A stretch of DNA of 64,000 nt from CAZBQJ01 sp964494085 (GCA_964494085.1 CAZBQJ010000003.1:124001-188000), one strand, 5' to 3'; positions 42,484 to 51,973 are shown, numbered from the stretch's first letter. Numbers and translations are program-made. Notes: generated from the sequence alone by a model not told the origin.

Positions 42484-43722
42484 GTGACTCGTTATAAAAT
42501 TATCATCACAGGCTCAGTCGTCCTTGGTCTAGTATTATTTTCTTCGATCGCTTCGGCTCAAAACATTGTCATCGCTGATACCGCAGGCAGTATTGATAGC
42601 GAGAGCGCTCCGGAAGTGCAGATTTTTCCTTATCAGGCAACCTTTACCATTACCGCCTATTACTCTCCAGTCGCTGGACAAAAGCATTATGTTCGGGGCT
42701 CTTTCGAGGCTGACAAAAAGTTGAATGGAAATGGGCTTCATGGAGCCGATGGCACCAGTGTTTTTCCAGGAATGATTGCCGCCCCCAAAAGCATCCCTTT
42801 TGGTACTAAAATGAAAATCCCCGGCATTGGAACCGTCTCGGTTCATGATCGTGGCGGAGCGATAGTTTCCGCTGGTCAAAAAGGTCAGCAGCACGACCGC
42901 TTGGATATTTGGATGGGGCAAGGCGATGAGGGACTCAAGCGCGCTTTGCATTGGGGGCGTCGCACAGTCAATGTCATGGTTTATGGAATCGACGATTCAA
43001 TTGATGAAAGCATTGATTTAACCGGAGTCTCAACTGAAGATTTTCCCGATACCAATCCTATCGCAGTCCAACTCAAGCACACCAATTTCGGGTTAGGAGA
43101 AAGTGATTCGGAAATAGCTCTAATCAAGCAAAAGTTAACCGACCTCAAGTATTATCAAGGGGCGATCGATCAGGATTTCAATTCGACTCTTTATCAAGCC
43201 GTTTTGAAATTCCAACTGGATTATCAGGTAGTTGATAGTGAAAATGATTTTGGAGCCGGTTACTTTGGGCCACAAACCAGAGTGACTTTAGAAAAAGCAA
43301 TTCAAGGTTTAACCCCGACTACCAGCCGAGAACAAAACTTAATTCCTATTGCCAACGCCGATTCCACCAATACTGATCTATATCAAAAACAAGTCGCTCT
43401 AGCTGGAAACGGATTATCCTTTTTATCCCGCGACTTGGTTCTGGGAAGCTCGGGTCAGGCAGTTTTGGAATTACAAATCGAATTGGCAAAACTCCATTTA
43501 CTCGGTATCCAGCCCACCGGTTACTATGGTGAAGTCACCGCCCATGCCGTTTTAAAATTCCAACAAAGTCGAGGATTGATAGCCACAGAAAATGATTTTG
43601 GAGCTGGCACCTTCGGTCCCCTGACCAGGAGGGAATTATCCGAATTGGTTTATCAGCGCATCAATGCTCGCCAAATCATTGCCGATAACACCAGCAAAAC
43701 TCACCTTTTGGCCAATAAATAA
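42484..43722 (+). CDS. exported 3D-domain protein with two peptidoglycan-binding repeats
   Basis: 412 residues, GTG start. Signal peptide (VLGLVLFSSIASA). RlpA/3D-type double-psi barrel domain at about residues 50-175 with the Asp-rich core (SVHDRGGAIVSAG, then HDRLDIWMG). Two PG_binding_1-like repeats (about 205-285 and 315-400) with the shared segment ENDFGAG-FGP-TR. The 3D domain is found in lytic transglycosylases and wall-hydrolysis proteins, so this is likely a cell-wall remodelling protein. No Shine-Dalgarno site. Confidence 0.88.
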   Translation: MTRYKIIITGSVVLGLVLFSSIASAQNIVIADTAGSIDSESAPEVQIFPYQATFTITAYYSPVAGQKHYVRGSFEADKKLNGNGLHGADGTSVFPGMIAAPKSIPFGTKMKIPGIGTVSVHDRGGAIVSAGQKGQQHDRLDIWMGQGDEGLKRALHWGRRTVNVMVYGIDDSIDESIDLTGVSTEDFPDTNPIAVQLKHTNFGLGESDSEIALIKQKLTDLKYYQGAIDQDFNSTLYQAVLKFQLDYQVVDSENDFGAGYFGPQTRVTLEKAIQGLTPTTSREQNLIPIANADSTNTDLYQKQVALAGNGLSFLSRDLVLGSSGQAVLELQIELAKLHLLGIQPTGYYGEVTAHAVLKFQQSRGLIATENDFGAGTFGPLTRRELSELVYQRINARQIIADNTSKTHLLANK

Positions 43723-43775
43723 GCGCACTGATAGCGATTGTGAAATGTGAGTTTTGTCACTTTCCATATTCCACT

Positions 43776-43803
43776 TTGCCTTAGAACAAATGTTCTATAT
43801 AAT
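43776..43803 (+). promoter_or_regulatory. lexA promoter with LexA box in the spacer
   Basis: TTGCCT (43776-43781), 16 nt, TATAAT (43798-43803). The whole spacer is a perfect palindrome TAGAACAAATGTTCTA containing GAAC-N4-GTTC (43784-43795), the Gram-positive type LexA/DinR box. LexA bound here would block RNA polymerase directly, so lexA-dinB is an autoregulated SOS unit. Confidence 0.93.
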
Positions 43804-43831
43804 TAGACCGTCACCACCATAACGGTCTAAT
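43802..43831. promoter_or_regulatory. second inverted repeat at the lexA start
   Basis: ATTAGACCGT (43802-43811), 10-nt gap, ACGGTCTAAT (43822-43831): a perfect 10+10 repeat ending 5 nt before the ATG at 43837. Half of it overlaps the -10, so it may be a second operator with arms two helical turns apart; an RNA hairpin is the alternative, although RNA from near 43810 would hold only part of it. Confidence 0.6.
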
Positions 43832-43836
43832 CATAC

Positions 43837-44493
43837 ATGCCTAATTCCAGCCCAAAAGTACCAGTATCAAAACTCACGCTTCGACAAAAGGAAATATTGA
43901 AAAAGATTGACCAATTTTATCAGCAAGAAGGGTATTTCCCCTCTATTCGGGATCTCAATCAAATTTTACGACTCAAATCTTCCAATACCATTTTTAGTCA
44001 TCTCCAAACTTTAATTAAAAAAGGTTTTCTAAAGAAAAACAGCAAAGGCAAAATTATCGCCACCACCAATTCCAGTAGCAATCTTCTCCAGAAAATCCAG
44101 CATTCCATCGCTGCTATCAGTATTCCTTATTTTTCTGAGGGTGTACCAGCAGGTTTCCAGGCGCCCGCTGAGGACGCCGGCAATGAAATGCTCACTGTCG
44201 ACCAATACCTGATCCGCAGCCCCAACAATACCTTTGCTTTGAAGGTGAAGGGCCACTCCATGGAGAAGGCTGGTATTATGCCGGGTGATTTGCTTTTGGT
44301 GGAACGTCGAACTGACGCCAAAATCGGGCAAATCATTGTGGCTCATCTACCCAGTGGCTTTACTGTCAAAAGATTGGTCGAGCATCAAGGTCAAAAATTT
44401 CTTCAGGCTGAAAGCTCCCAGGATTATCAGATCAAACTGGAAGAGGGTACCGAGATCTGGGGAATCGTCATTGGCACCGTGCGAAAATATTAA
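43837..44493 (+). CDS. lexA: LexA, SOS repressor
   Basis: 218 residues. N-terminal winged helix (LTLRQKEILKKIDQFYQQEG with recognition helix region SIRDLNQILRLKSSNTIFSH) and C-terminal S24 peptidase domain. Ala-Gly self-cleavage site in EGVPAGFQAP; catalytic Ser in GHSMEKAGI and Lys in FTVKRLV. Cuts itself when stimulated by RecA. 32 nt before dinB, same transcript. Confidence 0.95.
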   Translation: MPNSSPKVPVSKLTLRQKEILKKIDQFYQQEGYFPSIRDLNQILRLKSSNTIFSHLQTLIKKGFLKKNSKGKIIATTNSSSNLLQKIQHSIAAISIPYFSEGVPAGFQAPAEDAGNEMLTVDQYLIRSPNNTFALKVKGHSMEKAGIMPGDLLLVERRTDAKIGQIIVAHLPSGFTVKRLVEHQGQKFLQAESSQDYQIKLEEGTEIWGIVIGTVRKY

Positions 44494-44525
44494 AATCTGT
44501 ACCAAAAATTACTTTTTATAAACTG

Positions 44526-45764
44526 ATGCTTCACCAGACGTCTTATCCAACCGTCATCGCTCATGTTGATTGCAACGCTTTCTTTGCTTCAGTTGAACAA
44601 GCTTACAACCCTGCCCTCAAAGGTAAGCCGGTCTTGGTCACCGGTATGGGCGGGAGCTGCGTGATTACCGCCAGTTATGAGGCTCGTAAATATAATATTC
44701 ATATCGGCACCACTATTTGGGAAGCCCGGAAAATTTGTCCAAAGGCCATCGTTATCCCCGGTAATTTCAAACGCTATCTACTTTACAACCGTAATTTCAT
44801 CGAAATCCTCAATGAATTTACGCCAGATGTCGAAGAGGCCAGTATAGATGAATGCTATTTGGATTTGAAGGGATTGCGTAGACTTTTCCGCAAGTCTTAT
44901 CCAGAAATTTGTCAGGATATCAAAGAAACAGTCAAAAGTCGCCTGGGTATTTCCGTCTCCATTGGACTTTCGACCAGTAAAGTCCTGGCTAAAACCGCCA
45001 GTAATTTCAAAAAACCGGATGCCGTCACGGTAGTGGTCGCCTCAGATATTGAAAAATTCTTAACTCAAGTAAAACTCAAAGACATCAAAGGTATCGGTCA
45101 CAATACTTTAGCATTGCTCAATAAAAAGAGGATTACCACCCCTTTGGAATTTACTGGCACAGATCCCCGATTAATTCAGCAATGGCTAGGAAAAACCGGC
45201 TGGGAATTACAAGCTGAATTACGGGGACAATCTGTTCGTAAAGTAACAACCGCTATCTCCATTCCCAAATCATTGGCTCGTACGCGATCCTTCCAAGTCA
45301 CTCAAAGCAAAGAGTTTATTTATCAAGAAATTCTCAAAAACCTCTCTCTGGCCTTCTGGCATTTACGTAAAAATAAACTCAAAACCAGTTTTATTACTCT
45401 TATCTTACGCGACAAAGATTATCGTACCTCCGGCCAGGAAATCCGTCTCCCCGAAGAGATCAATTCGGAAATAGTCATCCTCTCACGTTTCCATCAGGCT
45501 TTCGAGCAACTCTATCAGCCTGGAATTTTTTATCGTAGCTCCGGCGTTATCACCACCGCGCTAGAGTACGAGCCGGAAATTCCCCCACAATTGTTTCCCA
45601 AAGATCTGGAAACCGGCAAACAAATCTCCCTCTTCGCCGGAATTGATCAGATCAATCAGAAATATGGGCCCTATTCAGTAACTCTGGCTCCTACCATCCA
45701 CTACAAAAACAGCAGTACCAACCTCAGCAAACTCTATTTACCATTCATCGGCGTTGTAAATTAG
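44526..45764 (+). CDS. dinB: Y-family DNA polymerase IV
   Basis: 412 residues. Translesion polymerase. Catalytic acidic residues: AHVDCNAFFASVEQ and SIDECYLDLKG; palm/fingers features (VLVTGMGGSCVITASYEARKY) and thumb helix-hairpin-helix (LKDIKGIGHNTLALLNKKRI); little finger at the end. Directly behind lexA and its LexA box, so induced on DNA damage. Followed by a convergent tRNA-Leu gene. Confidence 0.94.
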   Translation: MLHQTSYPTVIAHVDCNAFFASVEQAYNPALKGKPVLVTGMGGSCVITASYEARKYNIHIGTTIWEARKICPKAIVIPGNFKRYLLYNRNFIEILNEFTPDVEEASIDECYLDLKGLRRLFRKSYPEICQDIKETVKSRLGISVSIGLSTSKVLAKTASNFKKPDAVTVVVASDIEKFLTQVKLKDIKGIGHNTLALLNKKRITTPLEFTGTDPRLIQQWLGKTGWELQAELRGQSVRKVTTAISIPKSLARTRSFQVTQSKEFIYQEILKNLSLAFWHLRKNKLKTSFITLILRDKDYRTSGQEIRLPEEINSEIVILSRFHQAFEQLYQPGIFYRSSGVITTALEYEPEIPPQLFPKDLETGKQISLFAGIDQINQKYGPYSVTLAPTIHYKNSSTNLSKLYLPFIGVVN

Positions 45765-45813
45765 ATTCACATCCAAAACATCGTCAATCTTTTGTCATCA
45801 GGGCAAATCAACT

Positions 45814-45899
45814 TGGTGCTGGAGAGAGGACTTGAACCTCCATGCCGATTAAGGCGCTAGCTCCTAAGGCTAGTGTGTCTGCCATTTCACCACTCCAGC
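45814..45899 (-). tRNA. tRNA-Leu (anticodon TAG)
   Basis: Class II tRNA with long variable arm. Acceptor GCTGGAG/CTCCAGC, anticodon stem CTAGC/GCTAG around loop CTTAGGA, T-arm loop TTCAAGT, CCA encoded. Anticodon TAG. Confidence 0.95.
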
Positions 45900-45975
45900 A
45901 ATTGCTGCCGACGTGTCGCGTCAAAAGCGTTATGAATATAATGAAAAACCTTCTTCAATGCAAAACATTTGTTAT

Positions 45976-46290
45976 CTATTTTTCGCCCAGCAAATGCAAA
46001 TGGATATGTGGAACTTCCTGGCCACCCTTTATGCCAACATTATAGACGAGTCTATATCCTTCTAAATCCAGTTTTTTACCCATATCACGGGCAATTAAAA
46101 CCAAATGACCCAGTAGCGATTGATCCTCATCCCGGGCGCCTATGATCGATGGAATTTCCTTCTTGGGGATAATCAATAAATGTATCTCTGCTTTCGGGTT
46201 TATATCATGAATCACAATACATAGCTCATCTTCGTACTCGATCTGAGCAGGAATTTCTTTGTTTATAATCTTGGTGAAAATGCTTGTCAT
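45976..46290 (-). CDS. HIT-family nucleotide hydrolase
   Basis: 104 residues, one domain. The HIT motif HIHLHLL ends the protein, and CIVIHDINPKAEIHLLIIPKKEI is the usual N-terminal strand pair. Likely purine nucleoside phosphoramidase (HinT-like). 11 nt beyond the sigma-region-4 gene, so probably the same transcript. Confidence 0.9.
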   Translation of the reverse strand: MTSIFTKIINKEIPAQIEYEDELCIVIHDINPKAEIHLLIIPKKEIPSIIGARDEDQSLLGHLVLIARDMGKKLDLEGYRLVYNVGIKGGQEVPHIHLHLLGEK

Positions 46291-46301
46291 AGTACTGAAC
46301 T

Positions 46302-47402
46302 TTACACTATTGACCCCTTAAGGGCTTCATCTAAAGCATATACAGCTCTACCAACACGCACAAATTGGCCATTCTTTTGTAAATTCAGAGAAATTGTTCC
46401 TTTCTTTACTCGACGTTGTTTCAAAACACCGGCAATGATTTCCTGTTTAGTCATAGGAGACTTTTTTCGCAGTAAATTCTCGATCACATCTGCCACAGTA
46501 CCCTTTTTGTAACCCCATTCCTTCAAGGCATAGAGACCTCTACCAACCAACACAAATTGGTCGTATCGAATCAATTCATTGTGTACGGCCTGGGTTGTCA
46601 CCAATTTTTTATCAAAACCGGCAGCCGAAATCCGATTGGCAATTTCTACAAAATGCAACGGTTCTGTTGCTCTCTTCAAAACAATATAAGCTTTATCGCG
46701 GATACTGCGGGGATTGATATGTCTCCAAGAAGTCAATCCAAATCCTTCCGCTACTCTCTTTACTCTCTTATCAATTTCCATCGCTGAAATGATGAATGGA
46801 ATTTCCATTTCTTTTCCTCTTTCAGTAAAAATTTCTTGGATTTCTTTAGCCAATTCATCTTCTCCGCAAACATCACCTTTTCTATTCAAAAGTGAAATTC
46901 CGTTCGTAATTACAGCCTTCACATCCTCAAAACTGATGGTATTCAATTTCCAGAAAGGCTTGTAAACATTAGTTTTTTCAAATTTAACGATATCGATATT
47001 GATATTCAGTGCCAATCTAATGATATGGGCATCAGTTTCTTGTTTACTGAAAATCGTATTGATTAATTCCGCGACCAGTTTATTTTCCAACAATAAACCG
47101 CCATTGGCTTTTAAAATATCCTTGGCATAATGATTAATTAAGCTAAGTTTTGTAGTTTCTACAGTTCTGCGCAATTTGCCTAAAGCAATCTTCTCAATTT
47201 GTCTGACTCTCTCTCTGGTGACCGAGAAGGCCTGGCCAATCTTCTCCAGAGTCTGCTTCGGCTTGTTGTCGAGGCAAAATCTTTTGATTATGACATCCTT
47301 TTCTTTGGGAGTCAAAACCATAAACATATCCTCAATAATGTCTATCAAATTGAGCTTATCCTGTTGTGGCTGTGCTATTGTATTGGCTAAGTCTTGAGTC
47401 AT
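46302..47402 (-). CDS. sigma-region-4/HARE-like regulator, paralogue 1
   Basis: 366 residues. Residues 28-85 are sigma70 region 4 (LTPKEKDVIIKRFCLDNKPK, then IGQAFSVTRERVRQIEKIA), the -35-recognising helix-turn-helix. No region 2 or 3 is seen. After a divergent middle come two winged-helix modules: a HARE/RpoE-delta-like one (LHFVEIANRISAAGFDKK, then HNELIRYDQFVLVGRGLYAL) and a second (MTKQEIIAGVLKQRRVK to GRAVYALDEA). Paralogue at 50788. It may touch RNA polymerase but cannot open promoters by itself in the classic way. Confidence 0.85.
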   Translation of the reverse strand: MTQDLANTIAQPQQDKLNLIDIIEDMFMVLTPKEKDVIIKRFCLDNKPKQTLEKIGQAFSVTRERVRQIEKIALGKLRRTVETTKLSLINHYAKDILKANGGLLLENKLVAELINTIFSKQETDAHIIRLALNINIDIVKFEKTNVYKPFWKLNTISFEDVKAVITNGISLLNRKGDVCGEDELAKEIQEIFTERGKEMEIPFIISAMEIDKRVKRVAEGFGLTSWRHINPRSIRDKAYIVLKRATEPLHFVEIANRISAAGFDKKLVTTQAVHNELIRYDQFVLVGRGLYALKEWGYKKGTVADVIENLLRKKSPMTKQEIIAGVLKQRRVKKGTISLNLQKNGQFVRVGRAVYALDEALKGSIV

Positions 47403-47436
47403 AAGCTAGAAACCTTAAATGTTGCTCTGGGTTTAG

Positions 47437-47465
47437 AATATATGGTTTGGTAACATTGTTGTCAA
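47437..47465 (-). promoter_or_regulatory. promoter of sigma-region-4 gene, paralogue 1
   Basis: Minus strand: TTGACA, 17 nt, TATATT. Start near 47430; leader about 27 nt to the ATG at 47402. Near-consensus, among the strongest promoters seen here. Confidence 0.75.
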
Positions 47466-47681
47466 GCAAGAAATTTGACATCCTTCCCAATTTATTTATT
47501 ACCATTGACATTCTCAAACCCTAAAGGCAGTATGCTACTATAAAAGGAAGATAGTGTCAAGGAGTCGGTCAATTTGCTTAAATTTTGGCTTAACATTATA
47601 TTAAAGCCCCTTTAACCAAACAACTTTATTAGAGATCTGGAGAATCCAAATAATTTACTGCAGAAAGCCAAATATTGGCGC

Positions 47682-49289
47682 TTGCTAGAGATCATCCCCG
47701 GCCTGCTGACCTGGACCGCCTTTATTTTTGTGATCGTCGGCTCCTTTGTTCTACCGATTTTTACGGCCAACATCATCATTACTTATACCTTGATTTGGGT
47801 CTTTCGGACCTTTCATTTTTCCTTTAACCTGGCCAAGTCCTATTATTTTAGTCAAAGAGCTCAAAAGGTCGATTGGGAAAAGTTATTAAACTATCTGGAG
47901 CAGCCTCAAAAACTCCAATATGTAATTAAAAAGAAACGTTTCCATCTCGATCCTTTGATTTTCAACAATCAAGCCAAGCCGGTAGAAATACTTCTAAATG
48001 ATAAAATCAGTCAACTGGCCAGTACAGGGCAAAATTTAAAGCCATCAGAAGTTATTCACTGCATCACCATAGTCACTTACAAGGAGTCTTATGAAGTAAT
48101 CCGAACTTCCGTCGAATCTTATGCTAAAAGTTCCTATAATCTCAAAAAAGTCATTTTAGTCTTGGCTTGTGAAGAGTCGGATCGAGCCAATGCCACATGC
48201 ATCTCCAAACAAATCAAAAAGGAGTTTGGCCATTTATTTATGGATTTCATCCAAACTTTTCATCCCCAAAATCTACCAAATGAATTAAAAGGACGTGCCG
48301 GCAACGCTACTTGGTCCGCCAAAATCGTTAAACAATATTTGGAAGATCATAATTTTTCCTTTGACCAAGTCATCTTGTCGAGCTTCGATGCAGACACGGT
48401 AATCAGTAAGGACTTTCTTAGTGAGTTAACTTTTCGCTATTGTATAACAGCAAACCGTGTAGAAGTGGGCTATCAACCTGTCCCTTTTTATCACAACAAC
48501 ATTTGGGATGTTCCTATATTCAATAGATTGGTAGCTATTTCTTGTTCTTTTTGGCAATTATCTGTCAGTTTACGTAAAGATGAGAATAAAAGTTTTTCTT
48601 CCCGTTCAATGAGTTTCCAATCAGTAATCGATTTCAATTATTGGGACGCCCGCATAGTTCAAGACGATTCCAGACAATATTGGACTGCCTTTTTTGTGTA
48701 TAAAGGCCGTCATTATTTGGAGAATATCTATAGCCCCGTCTATATGGACGCCGTACTCAGTGATTCCTATCTGGATACAATTAAAAGTCAATACAAACAA
48801 TTACGCAGATGGGCCTGGGGTGTCAGCGATTTCCCCTTCATTGTCGTCAATATGATCCATAGTAAAGAAATCCCTCTAGGTAGAAAAGTGTATGAAATTT
48901 TACACTTTTTAGAAAGCGTGTTTTTTTGGGCAACCGGACCAATTCTACTATTATTTGCCGGATCAATTCCCAGTTTACTCAACACCAATTTTGGTACCAC
49001 CGTCCTCAGTCACAATTTGCCGATTATGATGAGTACTTTGATGAACATAGCCGCTATCGGTATTATCGTTTGTATCATCATCACCGCCAGAATCATTCCA
49101 TTTGAGAAACAAAAGAATCTCTATCGCAAGGTTTCACTCTTTTTACAATGGTTGCTCGTTCCTATAGTCTCTATTACGCTCAGCTCCATCCCCGCTATAG
49201 ACGCCCAAACCAGACTGATGTTAAACAAGCGACTTGATTTCCAAGTTACTCAAAAAAGTCGGCGAAAAGCAATCGAGGCGGAAGCCTAA
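47682..49289 (+). CDS. GT2-type membrane glycosyltransferase
   Basis: About 535 residues. Membrane helices at about residues 5-45 and again at 405-505. Between them is a GT-A catalytic domain of family 2: nucleotide-binding ITIVTYKESYEVIRTSVESY, DxD-like SSFDADTVISKDF (about residue 234), VQDDSRQYW, and QYKQLRRWAWG (QxxRW, about residue 372), as in cellulose-synthase-like enzymes. Likely makes or exports a surface polysaccharide. The start is uncertain: TTG 47682 is used, but the frame stays open to 47616 with plausible N-terminal sequence (NLLQKAKYWR). Overlaps the next gene by 4 nt, tail to tail. Confidence 0.87.
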   Translation: MLEIIPGLLTWTAFIFVIVGSFVLPIFTANIIITYTLIWVFRTFHFSFNLAKSYYFSQRAQKVDWEKLLNYLEQPQKLQYVIKKKRFHLDPLIFNNQAKPVEILLNDKISQLASTGQNLKPSEVIHCITIVTYKESYEVIRTSVESYAKSSYNLKKVILVLACEESDRANATCISKQIKKEFGHLFMDFIQTFHPQNLPNELKGRAGNATWSAKIVKQYLEDHNFSFDQVILSSFDADTVISKDFLSELTFRYCITANRVEVGYQPVPFYHNNIWDVPIFNRLVAISCSFWQLSVSLRKDENKSFSSRSMSFQSVIDFNYWDARIVQDDSRQYWTAFFVYKGRHYLENIYSPVYMDAVLSDSYLDTIKSQYKQLRRWAWGVSDFPFIVVNMIHSKEIPLGRKVYEILHFLESVFFWATGPILLLFAGSIPSLLNTNFGTTVLSHNLPIMMSTLMNIAAIGIIVCIIITARIIPFEKQKNLYRKVSLFLQWLLVPIVSITLSSIPAIDAQTRLMLNKRLDFQVTQKSRRKAIEAEA

Positions 49290-49792
49290 CCGGTTTTACC
49301 AACAAACTGTTTCCACAGACCAATGATATACTCTTCAGCCACTTTGGCAGCTCTTTTCAATTGTAATAAAACCCCGTTCAAAAACCGCATTCGCTTCACC
49401 TTATCATTTAAAATGAATGGCGATGGATTCTTATCTTTCATCAAAACCTTAATTTCCTTTTCTGTCTTCGTTAGTTCTTCTTCTATGGCCGCTACAGTCT
49501 CCTGAATCATTGTATTCACCGAAGGCAGCGCCTTTATCGCAGTTTTGCCATCAGTCTGTGATCTTTGAGTTTTAGTTGTAGAACCCGATCCTTGTTCCTG
49601 CACTGTCTCATCCTTTTCGTCAAAACTCCCGCCTTCCTCACTGTCTTCATTTAAAACATTAACATTCCCGGAAACATTGATCTTCGTCTCCAAGATTTCT
49701 TGTCCTTCAATAGTTGGCTTGATCACCTCATTTCCTTCGCGTTCTCGGTTAATCTCCAATCTGGAACCTGGTTTTATTAATTTATCAGTCAT
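49286..49792 (-). CDS. acidic, partly coiled-coil protein, unknown
   Basis: 168 residues, no signal peptide. Residues 1-85 are low-complexity and acidic (NEDSEEGGSFDEKDETVQEQ), likely disordered. Residues 90-150 form a helical hairpin (TMIQETVAAIEEELTKTEKE). Expressed from an extended -10 (TGCTAAAAT, 49807-49815 on the minus strand). No family recognised. Confidence 0.7.
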   Translation of the reverse strand: MTDKLIKPGSRLEINREREGNEVIKPTIEGQEILETKINVSGNVNVLNEDSEEGGSFDEKDETVQEQGSGSTTKTQRSQTDGKTAIKALPSVNTMIQETVAAIEEELTKTEKEIKVLMKDKNPSPFILNDKVKRMRFLNGVLLQLKRAAKVAEEYIIGLWKQFVGKTG

Positions 49793-49873
49793 AAATATCT
49801 ACATATATTTTAGCACAAAACAGTCAACAAAAGAACAAATTCATGATACAATAGTATAATTAGTCAATTTACC

Positions 49874-50791
49874 ATGACTTCATTAAAAGAGTTCGAAAAC
49901 CAGGTCAAAGCGGACATAGCAGCAGAAAACTGGGCGGCAGCCTATAAAATATGTAATCAAATCTTAGGCTATGATCCGGAAAATGCGACATTTTTAAAGC
50001 TCCGAAACCAGATTGAGCATGAAGTTAAACTAATCAATCAGCGTTCAATTCATGCAGAATTAGCAAAATTGGAAGAATTACTCAAGACTCACCAATATGA
50101 GGAATATTTACGTAAAATAGCACCTCTCCAGACTTATGTCGGCGATTTTCCGGAAATCGGGACAAAAATTCTCCAGGCCAAGAAATTACTTGATCAGGAG
50201 TTTCAAGCCAGAAAAGATCAGGCTCTGGCAGATATTAGCAAAGAGATAAAGGAGCAAGGTGATAATTTGGACATTCCCTTAACTTTACAGAAATTAGACC
50301 AGCTTTATAAGCTGAATATTAATCAAGAGTTAGTTTTAAATTTACAGAAGAAGGTCAAGAAAACCTGGATCAACCTGCAAATAAAACGCAATCAAGGTTT
50401 ATTGAACAGTCAAAAGTACGAAGACATGATTATTTTCCTGCTCAAATTAAAAAAAATTGAACCTGGTAATCCTCAAGTCCTATCTCTAATCAAGAAAGTA
50501 AAAAATCAATACCAATTACAAAAGATCGAGAACAAAAAGGATTTTATTTTCAAGACAATTGAAGAAATAAAAACACTCTTCATTACTCAGAAGTACGACA
50601 AAAGTATGGAACTGGCGGAAAGGGTACTTTATATCGATCCCAAAAATATCCTCGCCAACAAATACCTAAAAAAGGCTAGAATAAAGGCTGACAAACAATC
50701 ACAAAGTTTCATCAGCAGCCAAATTCAAAAAAATTATTTAAAATTTCCAACCACCAAGCCTTTCCTGGAAGGAAACTATGTCAAAATCTAG
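49874..50791 (+). CDS. TPR-like helical protein, unknown
   Basis: 305 residues. An N-terminal helical-repeat start (WAAAYKICNQILGYDPENATFLKL) and another near the end (YDKSMELAERVLYIDPKNILANKY) both fit TPR. The middle is Lys/Gln/Leu-rich helix. Probably a protein-binding scaffold. A TATAAT at 49855-49860 lies 13 nt before the ATG. Overlaps the next gene by 4 nt, tail to tail. Confidence 0.75.
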   Translation: MTSLKEFENQVKADIAAENWAAAYKICNQILGYDPENATFLKLRNQIEHEVKLINQRSIHAELAKLEELLKTHQYEEYLRKIAPLQTYVGDFPEIGTKILQAKKLLDQEFQARKDQALADISKEIKEQGDNLDIPLTLQKLDQLYKLNINQELVLNLQKKVKKTWINLQIKRNQGLLNSQKYEDMIIFLLKLKKIEPGNPQVLSLIKKVKNQYQLQKIENKKDFIFKTIEEIKTLFITQKYDKSMELAERVLYIDPKNILANKYLKKARIKADKQSQSFISSQIQKNYLKFPTTKPFLEGNYVKI

Positions 50792-51831
50792 TCGGCCAGT
50801 GCACCCTTTAAAGCGTATTGCTTTCTACCGACCCTGGTAAATTGGCTTTTGTTTTTAAGACTTAGAACTACTGTTATTGGCTTTACTTGGCGCTGTTTCA
50901 GCACTTCCGAAATTATCTCCTCCTGTGACATAGAAGGTCGCCCTCTCAAAATAGTCGAAATCACATCAGCCACTGTACCACTCTTAAATCCCCATTCAGT
51001 TAACCCATAAATGCCTCTGCCGATTAAAATAAATTCATCATGACGGATCAGTTCATTATGAACCGCCTGCAAATTAATTTTCTTTTTATCAAATTTACCT
51101 TCAATAATTCTATTGGCAATATCAACAAAGTGCAGAGGACCTTTATTCATTCTCAGCACATAATAAATCTTGTCTCTCAAAGTTCTGGGATTGATATGTC
51201 TCCATTCAAACAAGCCCACCGACCCCGGCTCAACCAGTTTAATTTTCTTATCAATTTGCACCAATGACTGGTAAGCCACAGCTGACAAACCATTAACTTC
51301 ACCTTCGATCAAAGCATCGTAAAGTGAATCCACCTTGATCACATTCTTGGTTTTTAGTAGATAATCTACAGTTTTTCTACAAATCCCTTCCAGTTCAGCC
51401 TGGTTTAACTCAGCCAATTTTAAATATGGGTAAAAACAAACTGTATTGGCGATTCTGTTAAACCTTTTATCAATTGACAGAATTAGTTGCAAAACCTCCA
51501 CCGGATATTCCGATTTCTGATTTATTAAATGAGCCAATAAACTCTCTTCTTTCAAAATACCACCCGCCTTCACTATGGCTTCATAAGCCATATCACCAAC
51601 ATCGATCAATGGACAATTCTCCAGGTTTCTTTTCAATTTATTCAAGGCATTCTTTTCAATTTGGCGAATCCTTTCTCTGGTAACTGAAAAATGCTGTCCA
51701 ATTTCTTCCAAAGTAGCTCTTTCTTTGTTATCCAAATTGAACCTTCGCTCCACAACAAACCTTTCCTTTTGAGTCAAAAGCAGTAAGAAATCTTGAATAA
51801 GCTTAGTAAAACTTTCAACTGCAGTTGTCAT
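50788..51831 (-). CDS. sigma-region-4/HARE-like regulator, paralogue 2
   Basis: 347 residues. Same order as 46302-47402: region 4 at about residues 15-75 (LTQKERFVVERRFNLDNKER, then IGQHFSVTRERIRQIEKNA), divergent middle, HARE-like winged helix (LHFVDIANRIIEGKFDKKKI, then HNELIRHDEFILIGRGIYGL) and a final module (MSQEEIISEVLKQRQVKP). Sequence is clearly homologous but diverged, so an old duplication. No region 2. Upstream sequence has TTTATAAAATA close to the ATG. Confidence 0.85.
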   Translation of the reverse strand: MTTAVESFTKLIQDFLLLLTQKERFVVERRFNLDNKERATLEEIGQHFSVTRERIRQIEKNALNKLKRNLENCPLIDVGDMAYEAIVKAGGILKEESLLAHLINQKSEYPVEVLQLILSIDKRFNRIANTVCFYPYLKLAELNQAELEGICRKTVDYLLKTKNVIKVDSLYDALIEGEVNGLSAVAYQSLVQIDKKIKLVEPGSVGLFEWRHINPRTLRDKIYYVLRMNKGPLHFVDIANRIIEGKFDKKKINLQAVHNELIRHDEFILIGRGIYGLTEWGFKSGTVADVISTILRGRPSMSQEEIISEVLKQRQVKPITVVLSLKNKSQFTRVGRKQYALKGALAD

Positions 51832-51973
51832 AATTTATATTTTATAAAGTATTTGTTTTTTTGAGAGCCAAAATCTAAAATTCGATTTTTGCAACTGACT
51901 CAAGTATATTCAAACATCCCTTAAAAAAAAGAAAATAAACTTGCTAAACAATCAAAATTTAGTCGACGTAGCA

